Part shown: positions 7,429 to 15,665 of the stretch, one piece after another
Numbering within the stretch: the first letter of the stretch is position 1
How the letters are laid out: the number at the start of each line of letters is the position of its first letter
Assembly (NCBI GenBank): GCA_024235315.1
Contig: JACKMP010000001.1
Location: 1-64,000, forward strand
Length of the DNA stretch: 64,000 nt
DNA from: Chromatiaceae bacterium
GTDB lineage: Bacteria > Pseudomonadota > Gammaproteobacteria > Chromatiales > Chromatiaceae
Reading direction: 5' to 3'
Notes under the pieces: model-generated
Seen by the model: only the letters and a program-made list of their open reading frames with translations
What the model was told of the DNA's origin: nothing
Database searches by the model: none
Position numbers and translations under genes: made by a program

Positions 7429-9324
7429 ATGTGTGGCATCGCCGGAATCTTCAATACCCGCAACGAGGACATACCGCAGATCGAGCTGATCAACCGGATG
7501 ACCGATGCGATCACCCATCGTGGCCCAGACGAATCGGGCGTTCACCTCGAGCCCGGGCTTGCACTCGGTCATCGCCGGCTGTCGGTCATAGACATAGCAA
7601 GCGGGCAACAACCGCTGTTCAATGCGGACCGCAGCGCCGCAATCGTATTCAATGGCGAGATCTACAATTTCATGCAACTGCGGCCGGAGTTGGAGGCGCT
7701 CGGCTACCGGTTCACGACGAACTCCGACACCGAGGTCATCCTGCACGCCTGGCAGGCCTGGGGCAGCCAATGCGTACAGCGTCTGCGCGGCATGTTCGCA
7801 TTCGCCATCTGGGACCAGAAGCGTCGTCACCTGTTCCTGGCGCGTGACCGTCTCGGCATCAAGCCGCTGTACTACGCCCTGCTACCCAACGGACACTTCG
7901 TGTTCGGTTCGGAGCTCAAGGCCCTGCTGCCACACCCGGCATTGCCGCGCGAGCGCGACCCGATGGCGATTGAGGACTACTTCGCCTACGGCTATATCCC
8001 GGAACCCAGGACCATATTCTCGGGCGTGCGCAAACTTCCGCCCGGCCATACCCTGCTGATCGAGAAGGGCCAGACCCTGCTTCCCAGAACCAATCAGTAC
8101 TGGGACATTCCGTTCACCGACAGCGGACTGGCGACACAGGACAGTGCACAAAGCGAACTGATCGGGCGACTGCGCGAGGCGATCGACATCCGCCTGGTGG
8201 CCGAGGTGCCACTGGGGGCGTTCCTGTCCGGCGGTGTGGATTCCAGCGCCATCGTTGCATTGATGGCGGGGCTGGTCGATCAGCCGATCAAGACCTGTTC
8301 GATCGGTTTCGACGTCCCCGAGTTCGACGAGACCGCGTATGCCCTGGCGGTCGCCGAGCGCTATCACACCGACCACCGGACAGACACGGTAAAAGCCGAC
8401 GACTTCGCCCTGGTCGACCGGCTGGGATGGTTGTTCGACGAACCCTTCGCCGACAGTTCGGCGATGCCGACCTACCGCGTCTGCGAGGCTGCGCGCAAGC
8501 GGGTCACCGTGGCACTGTCGGGTGACGGTGGCGATGAGAACCTGGCAGGTTATCGACGCTACCGCATGCACATGGCAGAAGAGCAGTTGCGCAGCCGCCT
8601 CCCGCTGGGTCTGCGCAAGGCAGTCTTCGGACCTCTCGGCGCCATCTATCCCAAGGCGGACTGGGCACCCCGCTTCCTGCGCGCCAAGACCACATTCCAG
8701 TCCCTGGCCAGGGACAGCGTGGGCGCCTGGTTCCACAGCGTCTCCCGGATGAGCGATGAACAGCGACACACCCTGTTCAGCCCGGCACTGCGCAGCGAGC
8801 TGGGAGGCTACAACGCGGTCGAAGTCCTGCGTGGACATGCCGCCCGTGCGCCGACCGACCATCCCCTGTCACTGGTCCAGTACCTCGATCTGAAGACTTT
8901 CCTGGTCAGTATCCTGCACAAGGTGGATCGGGCCAGCATGGCGCACGCACTCGAGGTCCGCGTGCCACTGCTGGACCACCAGCTGGTCGAATGGATGTCC
9001 GGGCTGCGCCCGGAATGGAAACTCGCCGGAGGCGACGGCAAGCACCTGTTCAAACAGGCGCTCAAGCCCTATCTGCCGGACGACGTCATGTACCGGCCGA
9101 AGCAGGGCTTCTCGATACCACTGGCACAGTGGTTCCGCGGGCCTCTGCGCGAAAAGTACCAGCGCGAAGTCCTTGGTGAATCCATCGCCGACAGCGGGCT
9201 GTTCAACAACAACTATCTGAGTCAGTTGCTGCAGCAACACGACAGTGGATTGAGGGACAACAGCGTGGTCATGTGGGAACTGCTGATGTTCGCCCTGAGC
9301 GACCGACACCTCGCATCGCACTGA
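7429..9324 (+). CDS. asparagine synthase-like amidotransferase, exosortase-A-associated type
   Basis: A 631-aa class-II glutamine amidotransferase fused to an asparagine-synthetase domain. The N-terminus MCGIAGIFNTRNED gives the Cys2 nucleophile after Met removal. HRGPDESG, RRLSVID and FNGEIYNF line the glutaminase site. The ATP pyrophosphatase loop SGGVDSS is at about 267-273. In exosortase loci this family is thought to amidate a sugar or peptide precursor of the exopolysaccharide; its substrate is unknown here. It is six bases downstream of the glycosyltransferase. An asnB-type housekeeping enzyme is the alternative, but length and context favour the exosortase class. Confidence 0.86.
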   Translation: MCGIAGIFNTRNEDIPQIELINRMTDAITHRGPDESGVHLEPGLALGHRRLSVIDIASGQQPLFNADRSAAIVFNGEIYNFMQLRPELEALGYRFTTNSDTEVILHAWQAWGSQCVQRLRGMFAFAIWDQKRRHLFLARDRLGIKPLYYALLPNGHFVFGSELKALLPHPALPRERDPMAIEDYFAYGYIPEPRTIFSGVRKLPPGHTLLIEKGQTLLPRTNQYWDIPFTDSGLATQDSAQSELIGRLREAIDIRLVAEVPLGAFLSGGVDSSAIVALMAGLVDQPIKTCSIGFDVPEFDETAYALAVAERYHTDHRTDTVKADDFALVDRLGWLFDEPFADSSAMPTYRVCEAARKRVTVALSGDGGDENLAGYRRYRMHMAEEQLRSRLPLGLRKAVFGPLGAIYPKADWAPRFLRAKTTFQSLARDSVGAWFHSVSRMSDEQRHTLFSPALRSELGGYNAVEVLRGHAARAPTDHPLSLVQYLDLKTFLVSILHKVDRASMAHALEVRVPLLDHQLVEWMSGLRPEWKLAGGDGKHLFKQALKPYLPDDVMYRPKQGFSIPLAQWFRGPLREKYQREVLGESIADSGLFNNNYLSQLLQQHDSGLRDNSVVMWELLMFALSDRHLASH

Positions 9325-9328
9325 TCGC

Positions 9329-9358
9329 CGGGGCGCCCCGCACGCAGGGGGCACCCCG
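9329..9358. terminator. GC-rich hairpin between convergent genes
   Basis: An 11-bp stem, CGGGGCGCCCC pairing with GGGGCACCCCG with a single mismatch, encloses an 8-base loop. It starts five bases after the amidotransferase stop and lies between two convergent genes. No U-tract follows in either direction. It probably acts as a bidirectional transcript end or stabiliser. Confidence 0.5.
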
Positions 9359-9387
9359 AGCGATCCGGTTGCACCGCTATCCGTACA

Positions 9388-12159
9388 TCACGCCCTGGCT
9401 TTCAGCGCCGCATGCGCCGCCGCCAGACGTGCCACCGGGACGCGTGGTGCCGAACACGAGACGTAGTTCAGGCCCGCCTGGTGGCAGAACGCGATCGATG
9501 AGGGATGCCCGCCGTGCTCGCCGCAGATACCGACCGACAGGTCCGGCTTGGCCTGCCTGCCCCACTGGACCGCGATCTCCATCAGTTTGCCGACACCCTT
9601 GGTGTCGAGCACCTCGAAGGGATTGTCGTGCAGGATGTCGCGCTGGTTGTACATCGGCAGGAACTTGTTCTCCGCGTCCTCACGTGAAAAGGAGAAGGTC
9701 GCCTGGGTCAGGTCGTTGGTACCGAACGAGAAGAAGTCGGCCTCCTCGGCCAGACACTCCGCGCGCATACAGGCACGAACCACCTCGATCATCGTCCCGA
9801 AGCGGCAGCTCAGGGTCTGCCCGCTGCGGGCCTCGACATCGGCACGGATCTCGTCGACGTATTTCTTGATCCAGCGCAGCTCCTCTGCGGTGCATACCTG
9901 CGGCACCATCATCTGCGGATGCACCTCCAACCCCTTCGCCAGGCATTCAGCCTCCGCCTCCAGGATGGCCCTGATCTGCATACGGTAGATCTCGGGGAAG
10001 GTGATACCCAGCCGCACGCCGCGGTGCCCGAGCATCGGGTTCACCTCGGTGAGCGCACGCACCTTGCGCAGCATCTGCTCTTTCTTGGCGATCGCCGCCT
10101 CCACCATGTCCGGACTGACGATCTGGTTGATCGGCTGCCCGGAGGACATCGCCGGCCCCAGCAGCATCAGCGAATTCGACAGGACCTCCATGCCCTGTAC
10201 CGAGTCACGCAGGTGCCGCAGTTGCTCGATGTCGCTCTGCAGCTGACGTTCGCTGGGCAGGAACTCGTGGATCGGCGGATCGAGCAGGCGGATCGTGACC
10301 GGACGCGGCGCCATGGTCTCCAACAGTCCGCGGAAATCCCCCCGCTGCATCGGCAGCAGGCGGTCGAGCGCCGACTGGCGCTGCTCGAGATTCTCCGCAA
10401 CGATCATCTCGATCACCACCGGCAGACGATCAACGGCGTTGAACATGCGTTCGGTGCGGCACAATCCGATGCCGCGTGCACCGAACTTGAGTGCTCGCGC
10501 CGCATCGGCCGGGGTATCGGCGTTCGCCATCACCCGCAGGTAGGCGACGTCGTCCGCCCACTGCAGCAGTTCCTTGAGCTCATCGGAGAACTCCGGCTCG
10601 ACCATCGGTACCTGGCCGAGATAGACATTGCCGCTGGAACCGTCGATCGTGATCATGTCGCCTTCGCGGATGACATGGCCCCCAACGTGCGCCTCGCGCC
10701 GCTGCACGTCGACCTGGATGCCCTCCGCACCGGCGACACAGGGCTTGCCCATGCCGCGTGCGACCACGGCGGCGTGCGAGGTCTTGCCACCGCGGCTGGT
10801 CAGAATGCCCTGCGAGGCGAAAAACCCGTGGATGTCCTCGGGCTTTGTCTCCTCACGCACCAGAATCACCGGCCGCGCCAGGTCCTTGCCCTGCAACTCG
10901 GCACGGTCGGCGTCGAACACCGCCACACCGGACGCCGCGCCGGGTGATGCGGGCAGGCCCTGGGCCAGCGGCGAACCCTTGAATTCGGGATTCAACCGCG
11001 GATACAGCATCTGTTCGAGATGCATCGGATCGATCCGCAGCAGTGCCTGCTCCTTGCTGATCAGGCCGGCACGCACCATCTCGACCGATGTCCGTACCAT
11101 TGCCACCGCATTCATCTTGCCGTTGCGCGTCTGCAGCGAATACAGGACCCCACGCTCGATCGTGAATTCGAAATCCTGCACCTCCTTGTAGTGACCCTCC
11201 AGACGATCGCGCAACTGGTCCAGCTGGCGGGCCATCTCCGGCATCTCCACGGCCAGCTGGTGTATCGGCTTGGGCGTCCGGATGCCCGCCACCACGTCCT
11301 CACCCTGGGCATTGACCAGGTATTCGCCGTACAGCTTGTCTTCCCCGGTGCCCGGATTGCGGGTGAAGGCGACACCGGTCGCCGAATCGTTTCCGCGGTT
11401 GCCGAATACCATGGTGCAGATGTTGACCGCCGTGCCGTTCGCCATGTCCGGCGTGATCTTGAACTCACGCCGGTAGTCGACCGCACGCTTGCCCGACCAT
11501 GAGCGGAACACCGCCTTGATCGCGATCTCCAGTTGCTCGTACGGGTCCTCGGGAAAGGGCCGGCCGGTGTGCTCCTGGAACACACGCAGGAAACGTTCAC
11601 TGATCTGTTTCAGATTGTCGGCCGACAGACCAACGTCTTCGCTGACGTTCGCCGCCTGTTTGACCGCCTCGAACTCGTTATCGAACAGCTCGTCCGGGAC
11701 GCCCATCGCGACCTTGCCGAACAGCTGTACGAATCGCCGGTAGGCGTCATAACCGAAACGCGCATCACCGGTCTGACGGATCTCTCCCTGCAGCGTGCTG
11801 GCATTGAGACCGAGGTTGAGTATCGTATCCATCATGCCCGGCATCGACAGCGCGGACCCGCTGCGCACTGACACCAGCAATGGATTGTCAGGGTCGCCGA
11901 AACCCTTGCCGGTCGCCTGCTCCACACGCGCCATGTGCTCGCGTACCTGACGCATCATATCTTCCGGCACGTCCTTGCCACCCGATTCGAGGTAGTGCAG
12001 GCAGGCCTCGGTGGTGATCACGAACCCGGGCGGCACATTGAGACCGATCTGCGTCATCTCGCACAGATTGGCACCCTTGCCGCCGAGAAGTTTCTTGTCG
12101 TGGCCGTCACCTTCCGAGAAGGCGTACACCCACTTATGTGCACCCGAATTGGCATTCAC
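9388..12159 (-). CDS. ppdK: pyruvate, phosphate dikinase
   Basis: A 923-aa full-length PPDK, which interconverts pyruvate, ATP and phosphate with phosphoenolpyruvate, AMP and pyrophosphate. The N-terminal nucleotide-binding part includes LLGGKGANLCEM and LVSVRSGSALSMPGMMDT. The swivelling phosphohistidine domain has GGKTSHAAVVARGMGKP with the catalytic His near residue 462 after the regulatory Thr. The C-terminal PEP/pyruvate domain has FFSFGTNDLTQ and the Cys/Gly-rich VGICGEHGG. A clear AAAGGAAG site precedes the ATG. No PPDK regulatory kinase gene is visible. The enzyme suggests reversible glycolysis/gluconeogenesis with pyrophosphate economy. Confidence 0.96.
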   Translation of the reverse strand: MNANSGAHKWVYAFSEGDGHDKKLLGGKGANLCEMTQIGLNVPPGFVITTEACLHYLESGGKDVPEDMMRQVREHMARVEQATGKGFGDPDNPLLVSVRSGSALSMPGMMDTILNLGLNASTLQGEIRQTGDARFGYDAYRRFVQLFGKVAMGVPDELFDNEFEAVKQAANVSEDVGLSADNLKQISERFLRVFQEHTGRPFPEDPYEQLEIAIKAVFRSWSGKRAVDYRREFKITPDMANGTAVNICTMVFGNRGNDSATGVAFTRNPGTGEDKLYGEYLVNAQGEDVVAGIRTPKPIHQLAVEMPEMARQLDQLRDRLEGHYKEVQDFEFTIERGVLYSLQTRNGKMNAVAMVRTSVEMVRAGLISKEQALLRIDPMHLEQMLYPRLNPEFKGSPLAQGLPASPGAASGVAVFDADRAELQGKDLARPVILVREETKPEDIHGFFASQGILTSRGGKTSHAAVVARGMGKPCVAGAEGIQVDVQRREAHVGGHVIREGDMITIDGSSGNVYLGQVPMVEPEFSDELKELLQWADDVAYLRVMANADTPADAARALKFGARGIGLCRTERMFNAVDRLPVVIEMIVAENLEQRQSALDRLLPMQRGDFRGLLETMAPRPVTIRLLDPPIHEFLPSERQLQSDIEQLRHLRDSVQGMEVLSNSLMLLGPAMSSGQPINQIVSPDMVEAAIAKKEQMLRKVRALTEVNPMLGHRGVRLGITFPEIYRMQIRAILEAEAECLAKGLEVHPQMMVPQVCTAEELRWIKKYVDEIRADVEARSGQTLSCRFGTMIEVVRACMRAECLAEEADFFSFGTNDLTQATFSFSREDAENKFLPMYNQRDILHDNPFEVLDTKGVGKLMEIAVQWGRQAKPDLSVGICGEHGGHPSSIAFCHQAGLNYVSCSAPRVPVARLAAAHAALKARA

Positions 12160-12376
12160 TGCTATGGCTTCCTTTCATGTTTGAAGTCGGTTGAGGGAGG
12201 GTTGGATTTCTAACATGCATTCGATGTCACACGGTTGACCCAGGCAACAATTAGCGAACGAAGTGACGACCGAATGACCGGTTCAATGACCCTCATCAAG
12301 GTACATCGCATCTGCCCGGCTCGACAACCCGATTGCAGGCGTCGTTGCCGGGCACGACGGCGGACGGCGATACCGG
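12160..12376. other. 217-base intergenic region upstream of ppdK
   Basis: This gap should hold the ppdK promoter and the end of the cytochrome-ankyrin transcript. Visible are two ATGACC direct repeats 12 bases apart (12274 and 12286) and a 7-bp GCCCGGC/GCCGGGC inverted repeat with a long loop. I see no convincing sigma70 hexamer pair and no coding sequence. Confidence 0.3.
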
Positions 12377-13324
12377 TCAGCGTGCCCGGGCAGGCGTATT
12401 CAGGATGGTATTGGCGATGGCAAGGTGACCGCGTCTTTGAGCATAGTCGGCGGCGGTCATTCCCGCAGTATCCGCCACATGCGGGTCGGCACCGGCTGCC
12501 AACAGCTGTTCGACGACGGCGAGGTGCCCACCGTGTGCAGCCTCGAACAGGGCCGTCCAGCCCTCGTTGTTATGCGCGTCCACTGCGCTGCCGGACTCTA
12601 GCAGCGCCTGCACCGCCGCCACCTGCCCGGTCTCAGCCGCCCACAACAGTGCCGTTGCCCCCTCCAGGTCGTGCTGTTCCAGTCCCGCACCTGCACGGAC
12701 AAGGGCAGCGATGACGGCGACGTGTCCATGCTCGGCGGCAAACATCAGTGCCGACGCGCCGTTGTGGTCGGATGCGTCCGAACGGCTGCCGGCGACCAGC
12801 AGGCTGGTCACGACCTCTGCCTGGCCTGCACCTGCAGCAGCCATCAACGCGGTCCGTCCGTGGCGGTCTGCCGCATCGACCGGCGCACCGGCAGCAAGCA
12901 GACGTGCCACCGCATCATCCGCGCCGGCGCGGGCCGCCATGATCAGCGCATCTTCACCTGCACGCGTCCTGATCGCCGGGTCGGCCCTGTGGTCGATGAG
13001 CTTTTGAACTACCGACGCCTGATTGCCTTCGGCGGCGAAGGTCAGCGCCGTACACCCGGAACTCGTCTGTGCATCGACAAAGGCACCACGCGACAACAGC
13101 AGGTCCACGACCTCGTCCCTGCCTGCCTCGGCGGCATACATCAACGCCGTCATGCCAATCTCGTTGCGCCCGTTCACGTCGGCGCCGGCAGAGAGCAATT
13201 GCTCCACGCTCGCCAGCTCGCCAGCGAGTGCGGCGCGGCTGAGCGCCGGCTCATCACCCGCCGCCACGGTGGCACCGACCAGCAGGCTGCACAGCACGCC
13301 TGTCAGGAATGCGACATTCTTCAT
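12377..13324 (-). CDS. secreted ankyrin-repeat protein coupled to a multihaem cytochrome
   Basis: A 315-aa protein with a signal peptide (MKNVAFLTGVLCSLLVGATVAAG) followed by about nine 33-residue ankyrin repeats. The core repeats read like GMTALMYAAEAGRDEVVDLL and GRTALMAAAGAGQAEVVTSL; the first and last are degenerate. Ankyrin arrays mediate protein-protein contacts, so a periplasmic scaffold or assembly role is likely. The ATG overlaps the stop of the upstream NapC/NirT-type cytochrome gene (ATGA), so translation is coupled and the two proteins probably work together in the periplasm. No catalytic domain is seen. Confidence 0.85.
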   Translation of the reverse strand: MKNVAFLTGVLCSLLVGATVAAGDEPALSRAALAGELASVEQLLSAGADVNGRNEIGMTALMYAAEAGRDEVVDLLLSRGAFVDAQTSSGCTALTFAAEGNQASVVQKLIDHRADPAIRTRAGEDALIMAARAGADDAVARLLAAGAPVDAADRHGRTALMAAAGAGQAEVVTSLLVAGSRSDASDHNGASALMFAAEHGHVAVIAALVRAGAGLEQHDLEGATALLWAAETGQVAAVQALLESGSAVDAHNNEGWTALFEAAHGGHLAVVEQLLAAGADPHVADTAGMTAADYAQRRGHLAIANTILNTPARAR

Positions 13325-13923
13325 TGTGGTTCCGCGTCCTTTGCGGCCTCCGTATCCGGCGCCTTGGGATAGGCGTGCGCTATGCCTTTGTGACAATCGA
13401 TACAGGTCTTCCCCTGCACCGGCGCCTCGGCGTGTTTCTTGCGTCCGGAGCGATCCTGTTCGCTGAGATCCATCGCATTGAAATCGTGGCAATTGCGGCA
13501 CTCGCGCGAATCGGTTTCCTTCATCTTGGCCCATACCCGATTGGCCAGCTCCCAGCGCTTGGCTTCGAACTTCTCCGGTGTATCCACGGTGCCCATCGCC
13601 TTGTGGTAGAGCTCACTGGTGGCCTGAATCTTGCGGATCACCTTGTGGACCCAGACGCGCGGCACGTGGCAGTCCGCGCACGTGGCCTGGACGCCGGAAG
13701 GATTTCGGAAATGCACCGACTCGCGATACTCCTGGTACACCGTGTCACGCATCTCATGGCAGGAGATACAGAAGCTCATTTCGTTGGACAGCTCCATCGC
13801 GGTATTGAAGCCGCCCCAGAACACGATCCCGCCGGCCACCCCGATCAGCAGCAGCACCAATGGAGAGCGGCGCCGAAAGAACGCAGCAACTCGGCGCAGC
13901 AGACCTGGTCTCGTATCGGACAT
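13321..13923 (-). CDS. NapC/NirT-family membrane-anchored tetrahaem cytochrome c
   Basis: A 200-aa quinol-oxidising cytochrome of the NapC/NirT type. One N-terminal transmembrane anchor (SPLVLLLIGVAGGIVFWGG) is followed by a periplasmic domain with four CXXCH haem sites: CISCH, CADCH, CRNCH and CIDCH. The segment after the anchor, MELSNEMSFCISCHEM, is characteristic. Such proteins pass electrons from the quinol pool to periplasmic reductases; the partner reductase is not in the window. GGGAGGG just upstream supports the ATG chosen over one seven codons earlier. Upstream lie a 26-bp palindrome and an FNR-like dyad, suggesting oxygen or nitrogen-oxide control. Confidence 0.93.
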   Translation of the reverse strand: MSDTRPGLLRRVAAFFRRRSPLVLLLIGVAGGIVFWGGFNTAMELSNEMSFCISCHEMRDTVYQEYRESVHFRNPSGVQATCADCHVPRVWVHKVIRKIQATSELYHKAMGTVDTPEKFEAKRWELANRVWAKMKETDSRECRNCHDFNAMDLSEQDRSGRKKHAEAPVQGKTCIDCHKGIAHAYPKAPDTEAAKDAEPQ

Positions 13924-14019
13924 CACTTCCCTCCCCGAATGCACTGATCATCCCACGGTGGCTCGACCGCGATTTGGGCCAGCTGCGTGCAACCGGTGCT
14001 TCTGGCAGGGCCTCCAGCA

Positions 14020-14045
14020 CTGCGCACGCCAATTGGCGTGCGCAG
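14020..14045. repeat. 26-bp perfect palindrome upstream of the cytochrome gene
   Basis: The arm CTGCGCACGCC is followed by AATT and its exact reverse complement. It lies about 100 bases before the cytochrome ATG, between that gene and an FNR-like box. As RNA it would form an 11-bp stem with an AAUU loop near the 5' end of the leader; as DNA it could be an operator. No U-tract follows on either strand. Confidence 0.75.
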
Positions 14046-14089
14046 ACGTGGAGTCAGTCGAATACTGCGAAATCCCGGCGCAAAGTTTA

Positions 14090-14103
14090 TTGACTGATGT
14101 CAA
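14090..14103 (-). promoter_or_regulatory. FNR/DNR-like dyad upstream of the cytochrome-ankyrin operon
   Basis: TTGAC-N4-GTCAA is a perfect 5+4+5 dyad that differs from the FNR consensus TTGAT-N4-ATCAA at one position per half-site. It lies 167 bases before the cytochrome start and between lysS and that gene. A class-II position would put transcription start near 14055, just ahead of the palindrome. The minus strand also reads TTGACA here, so it could instead be a -35 hexamer. Confidence 0.45.
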
Positions 14104-14132
14104 TACATGCCGGTAAAGACCTGTCGGGCGCC

Positions 14133-15614
14133 TCAGCCTTCCGGTCGCATATGCGGGAACAGCAGCACGTCGCGGATCGATGCGGCATTGGTGAACAGCA
14201 TCACCAGGCGGTCGATGCCGATGCCCTCACCCGCGGTCGGCGGCAGTCCGTGCTCGAGGGCCCGCACGTAGTCGGCATCGAAATGCATTGCCTCGTCGTC
14301 ACCCGCGTCCTTTTCCTCGACCTGACGACGGAAGCGTTCCGCCTGGTCCTCCGGATCGTTCAACTCGGAGAACCCGTTGGCGATCTCGCGCCCGCCGATG
14401 ATCAGTTCGAAGCGGTCGGTAACGAAGGGGTCTTCATCGTTGCAGCGCGCCAGGGGCGAGACCTCGGTGGGATACGCAGTGATGAACGTGGGATCCTGCA
14501 GGCGGTGCTCGACCGTCTCGTCGAAGATATCGATCTGCACCTTTCCCAGGCCATAGCTGGGCTTGACCTCGATACCCAGGCGCCGCGCATGTTCCGACGC
14601 CCTTTCGAGATCGTCGAGGTCGGCGGCATCGATGTCTGGATTGAATTTGAGGATCGATTCCTTGACCGTCATGCGCGCGAACGGCTTGCCGAAATCGTAT
14701 TCGACACCCTGGTACTCGATCAGCGTGCGCCCGAGCAGGTCACGCGCGATACCGCGTAGCAGCGCCTCGGTCCGGTCCATGCAGTCACGGAAATCCGCAT
14801 ACGCCTCGTAGAACTCGATCATCGTGAACTCGGGGTTGTGGCGCGTCGAAAGGCCCTCATTGCGAAAATTGCGATTGATCTCGAACACCCGTTCGAAGCC
14901 GCCGACGACAAGGCGCTTGAGGTACAACTCGGGTGCAATGCGCAGGTACAGCGCCATATCGAGCGCATTGTGATGGGTAACGAACGGCCGCGCCGTGGCA
15001 CCGCCCGGTATCACGTGCATCATCGGCGTCTCGACCTCGAGGAATCCGGCGTCGACGAAGTATCGCCGGATATAGTCGATGATGCGCGAGCGCAGCACGA
15101 AGGTGTTGCGCGCCTCCTGGTTGACGATCAGATCCACGTAGCGCTGCCGATAGCGTTGTTCCTGGTCGGCCAGGCCGTGCCATTTCTCTGGTAGCGGGCG
15201 CAACGACTTGGTCAGCAGCGTGGCATCGTCGAGATAGACGTAGAGATCGCCCTTGCCGGACTTGTGCACGGGGCCCTCGCCGCCGACGATATCGCCGATG
15301 TCCCATCCCCTGATCTGCGCCGCGAGCTTTTCCGGCAGGTTCTTCTTGTCGACGTAGAGCTGGATCCGCCCCGACATGTCCTGGATGACGATGAACGGGC
15401 CGCGCTGCGCCATGACCCGCCCGGCCACCCGCGCACGTTGACACAGCTCCGCCAGTTCTTCCTTGCTCTTATCGCCCAGCCGGTCCTGCAGCTCGGCGGC
15501 GAGGACATCGCGACGGAAATGGTTGGGGAAGGCTGTGCCGTTTTCGCGGATCGTGGCCAGTTTCTCGCGCCGCAGGGCAATGAGTTTGTTTTCGTCGTGT
15601 TGCTGATCGGTCAT
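14133..15614 (-). CDS. lysS: lysyl-tRNA synthetase, class II
   Basis: A 493-aa class-II lysyl-tRNA synthetase, which charges tRNA-Lys. The N-terminal OB-fold anticodon domain contains RVAGRVMAQRGPFIVIQDM. The catalytic core shows motif 1/2 regions such as FLEVETPMM, RNFRNEGLSTRHNPEFTM and motif 3 GEGIGIDRLVML near the C-terminus. It lies 51 bases downstream of prfB on the same strand, the same prfB-lysS order as in many gammaproteobacteria. The ribosome-binding site is weak (AAGCGAAAAAG). Confidence 0.97.
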   Translation of the reverse strand: MTDQQHDENKLIALRREKLATIRENGTAFPNHFRRDVLAAELQDRLGDKSKEELAELCQRARVAGRVMAQRGPFIVIQDMSGRIQLYVDKKNLPEKLAAQIRGWDIGDIVGGEGPVHKSGKGDLYVYLDDATLLTKSLRPLPEKWHGLADQEQRYRQRYVDLIVNQEARNTFVLRSRIIDYIRRYFVDAGFLEVETPMMHVIPGGATARPFVTHHNALDMALYLRIAPELYLKRLVVGGFERVFEINRNFRNEGLSTRHNPEFTMIEFYEAYADFRDCMDRTEALLRGIARDLLGRTLIEYQGVEYDFGKPFARMTVKESILKFNPDIDAADLDDLERASEHARRLGIEVKPSYGLGKVQIDIFDETVEHRLQDPTFITAYPTEVSPLARCNDEDPFVTDRFELIIGGREIANGFSELNDPEDQAERFRRQVEEKDAGDDEAMHFDADYVRALEHGLPPTAGEGIGIDRLVMLFTNAASIRDVLLFPHMRPEG

Positions 15615-15665
15615 CTTTTTCGCTTACCGCAAAAGGTCGCAAGAGGCGCATGAGTCTGGCGCCGT

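Noticed and set aside
12286..12299. A partial FNR-like sequence (TTGAT-N4-GTCAT) upstream of ppdK
   Set aside because: Two mismatches in one half-site, no supporting promoter hexamers, and such matches are expected by chance.
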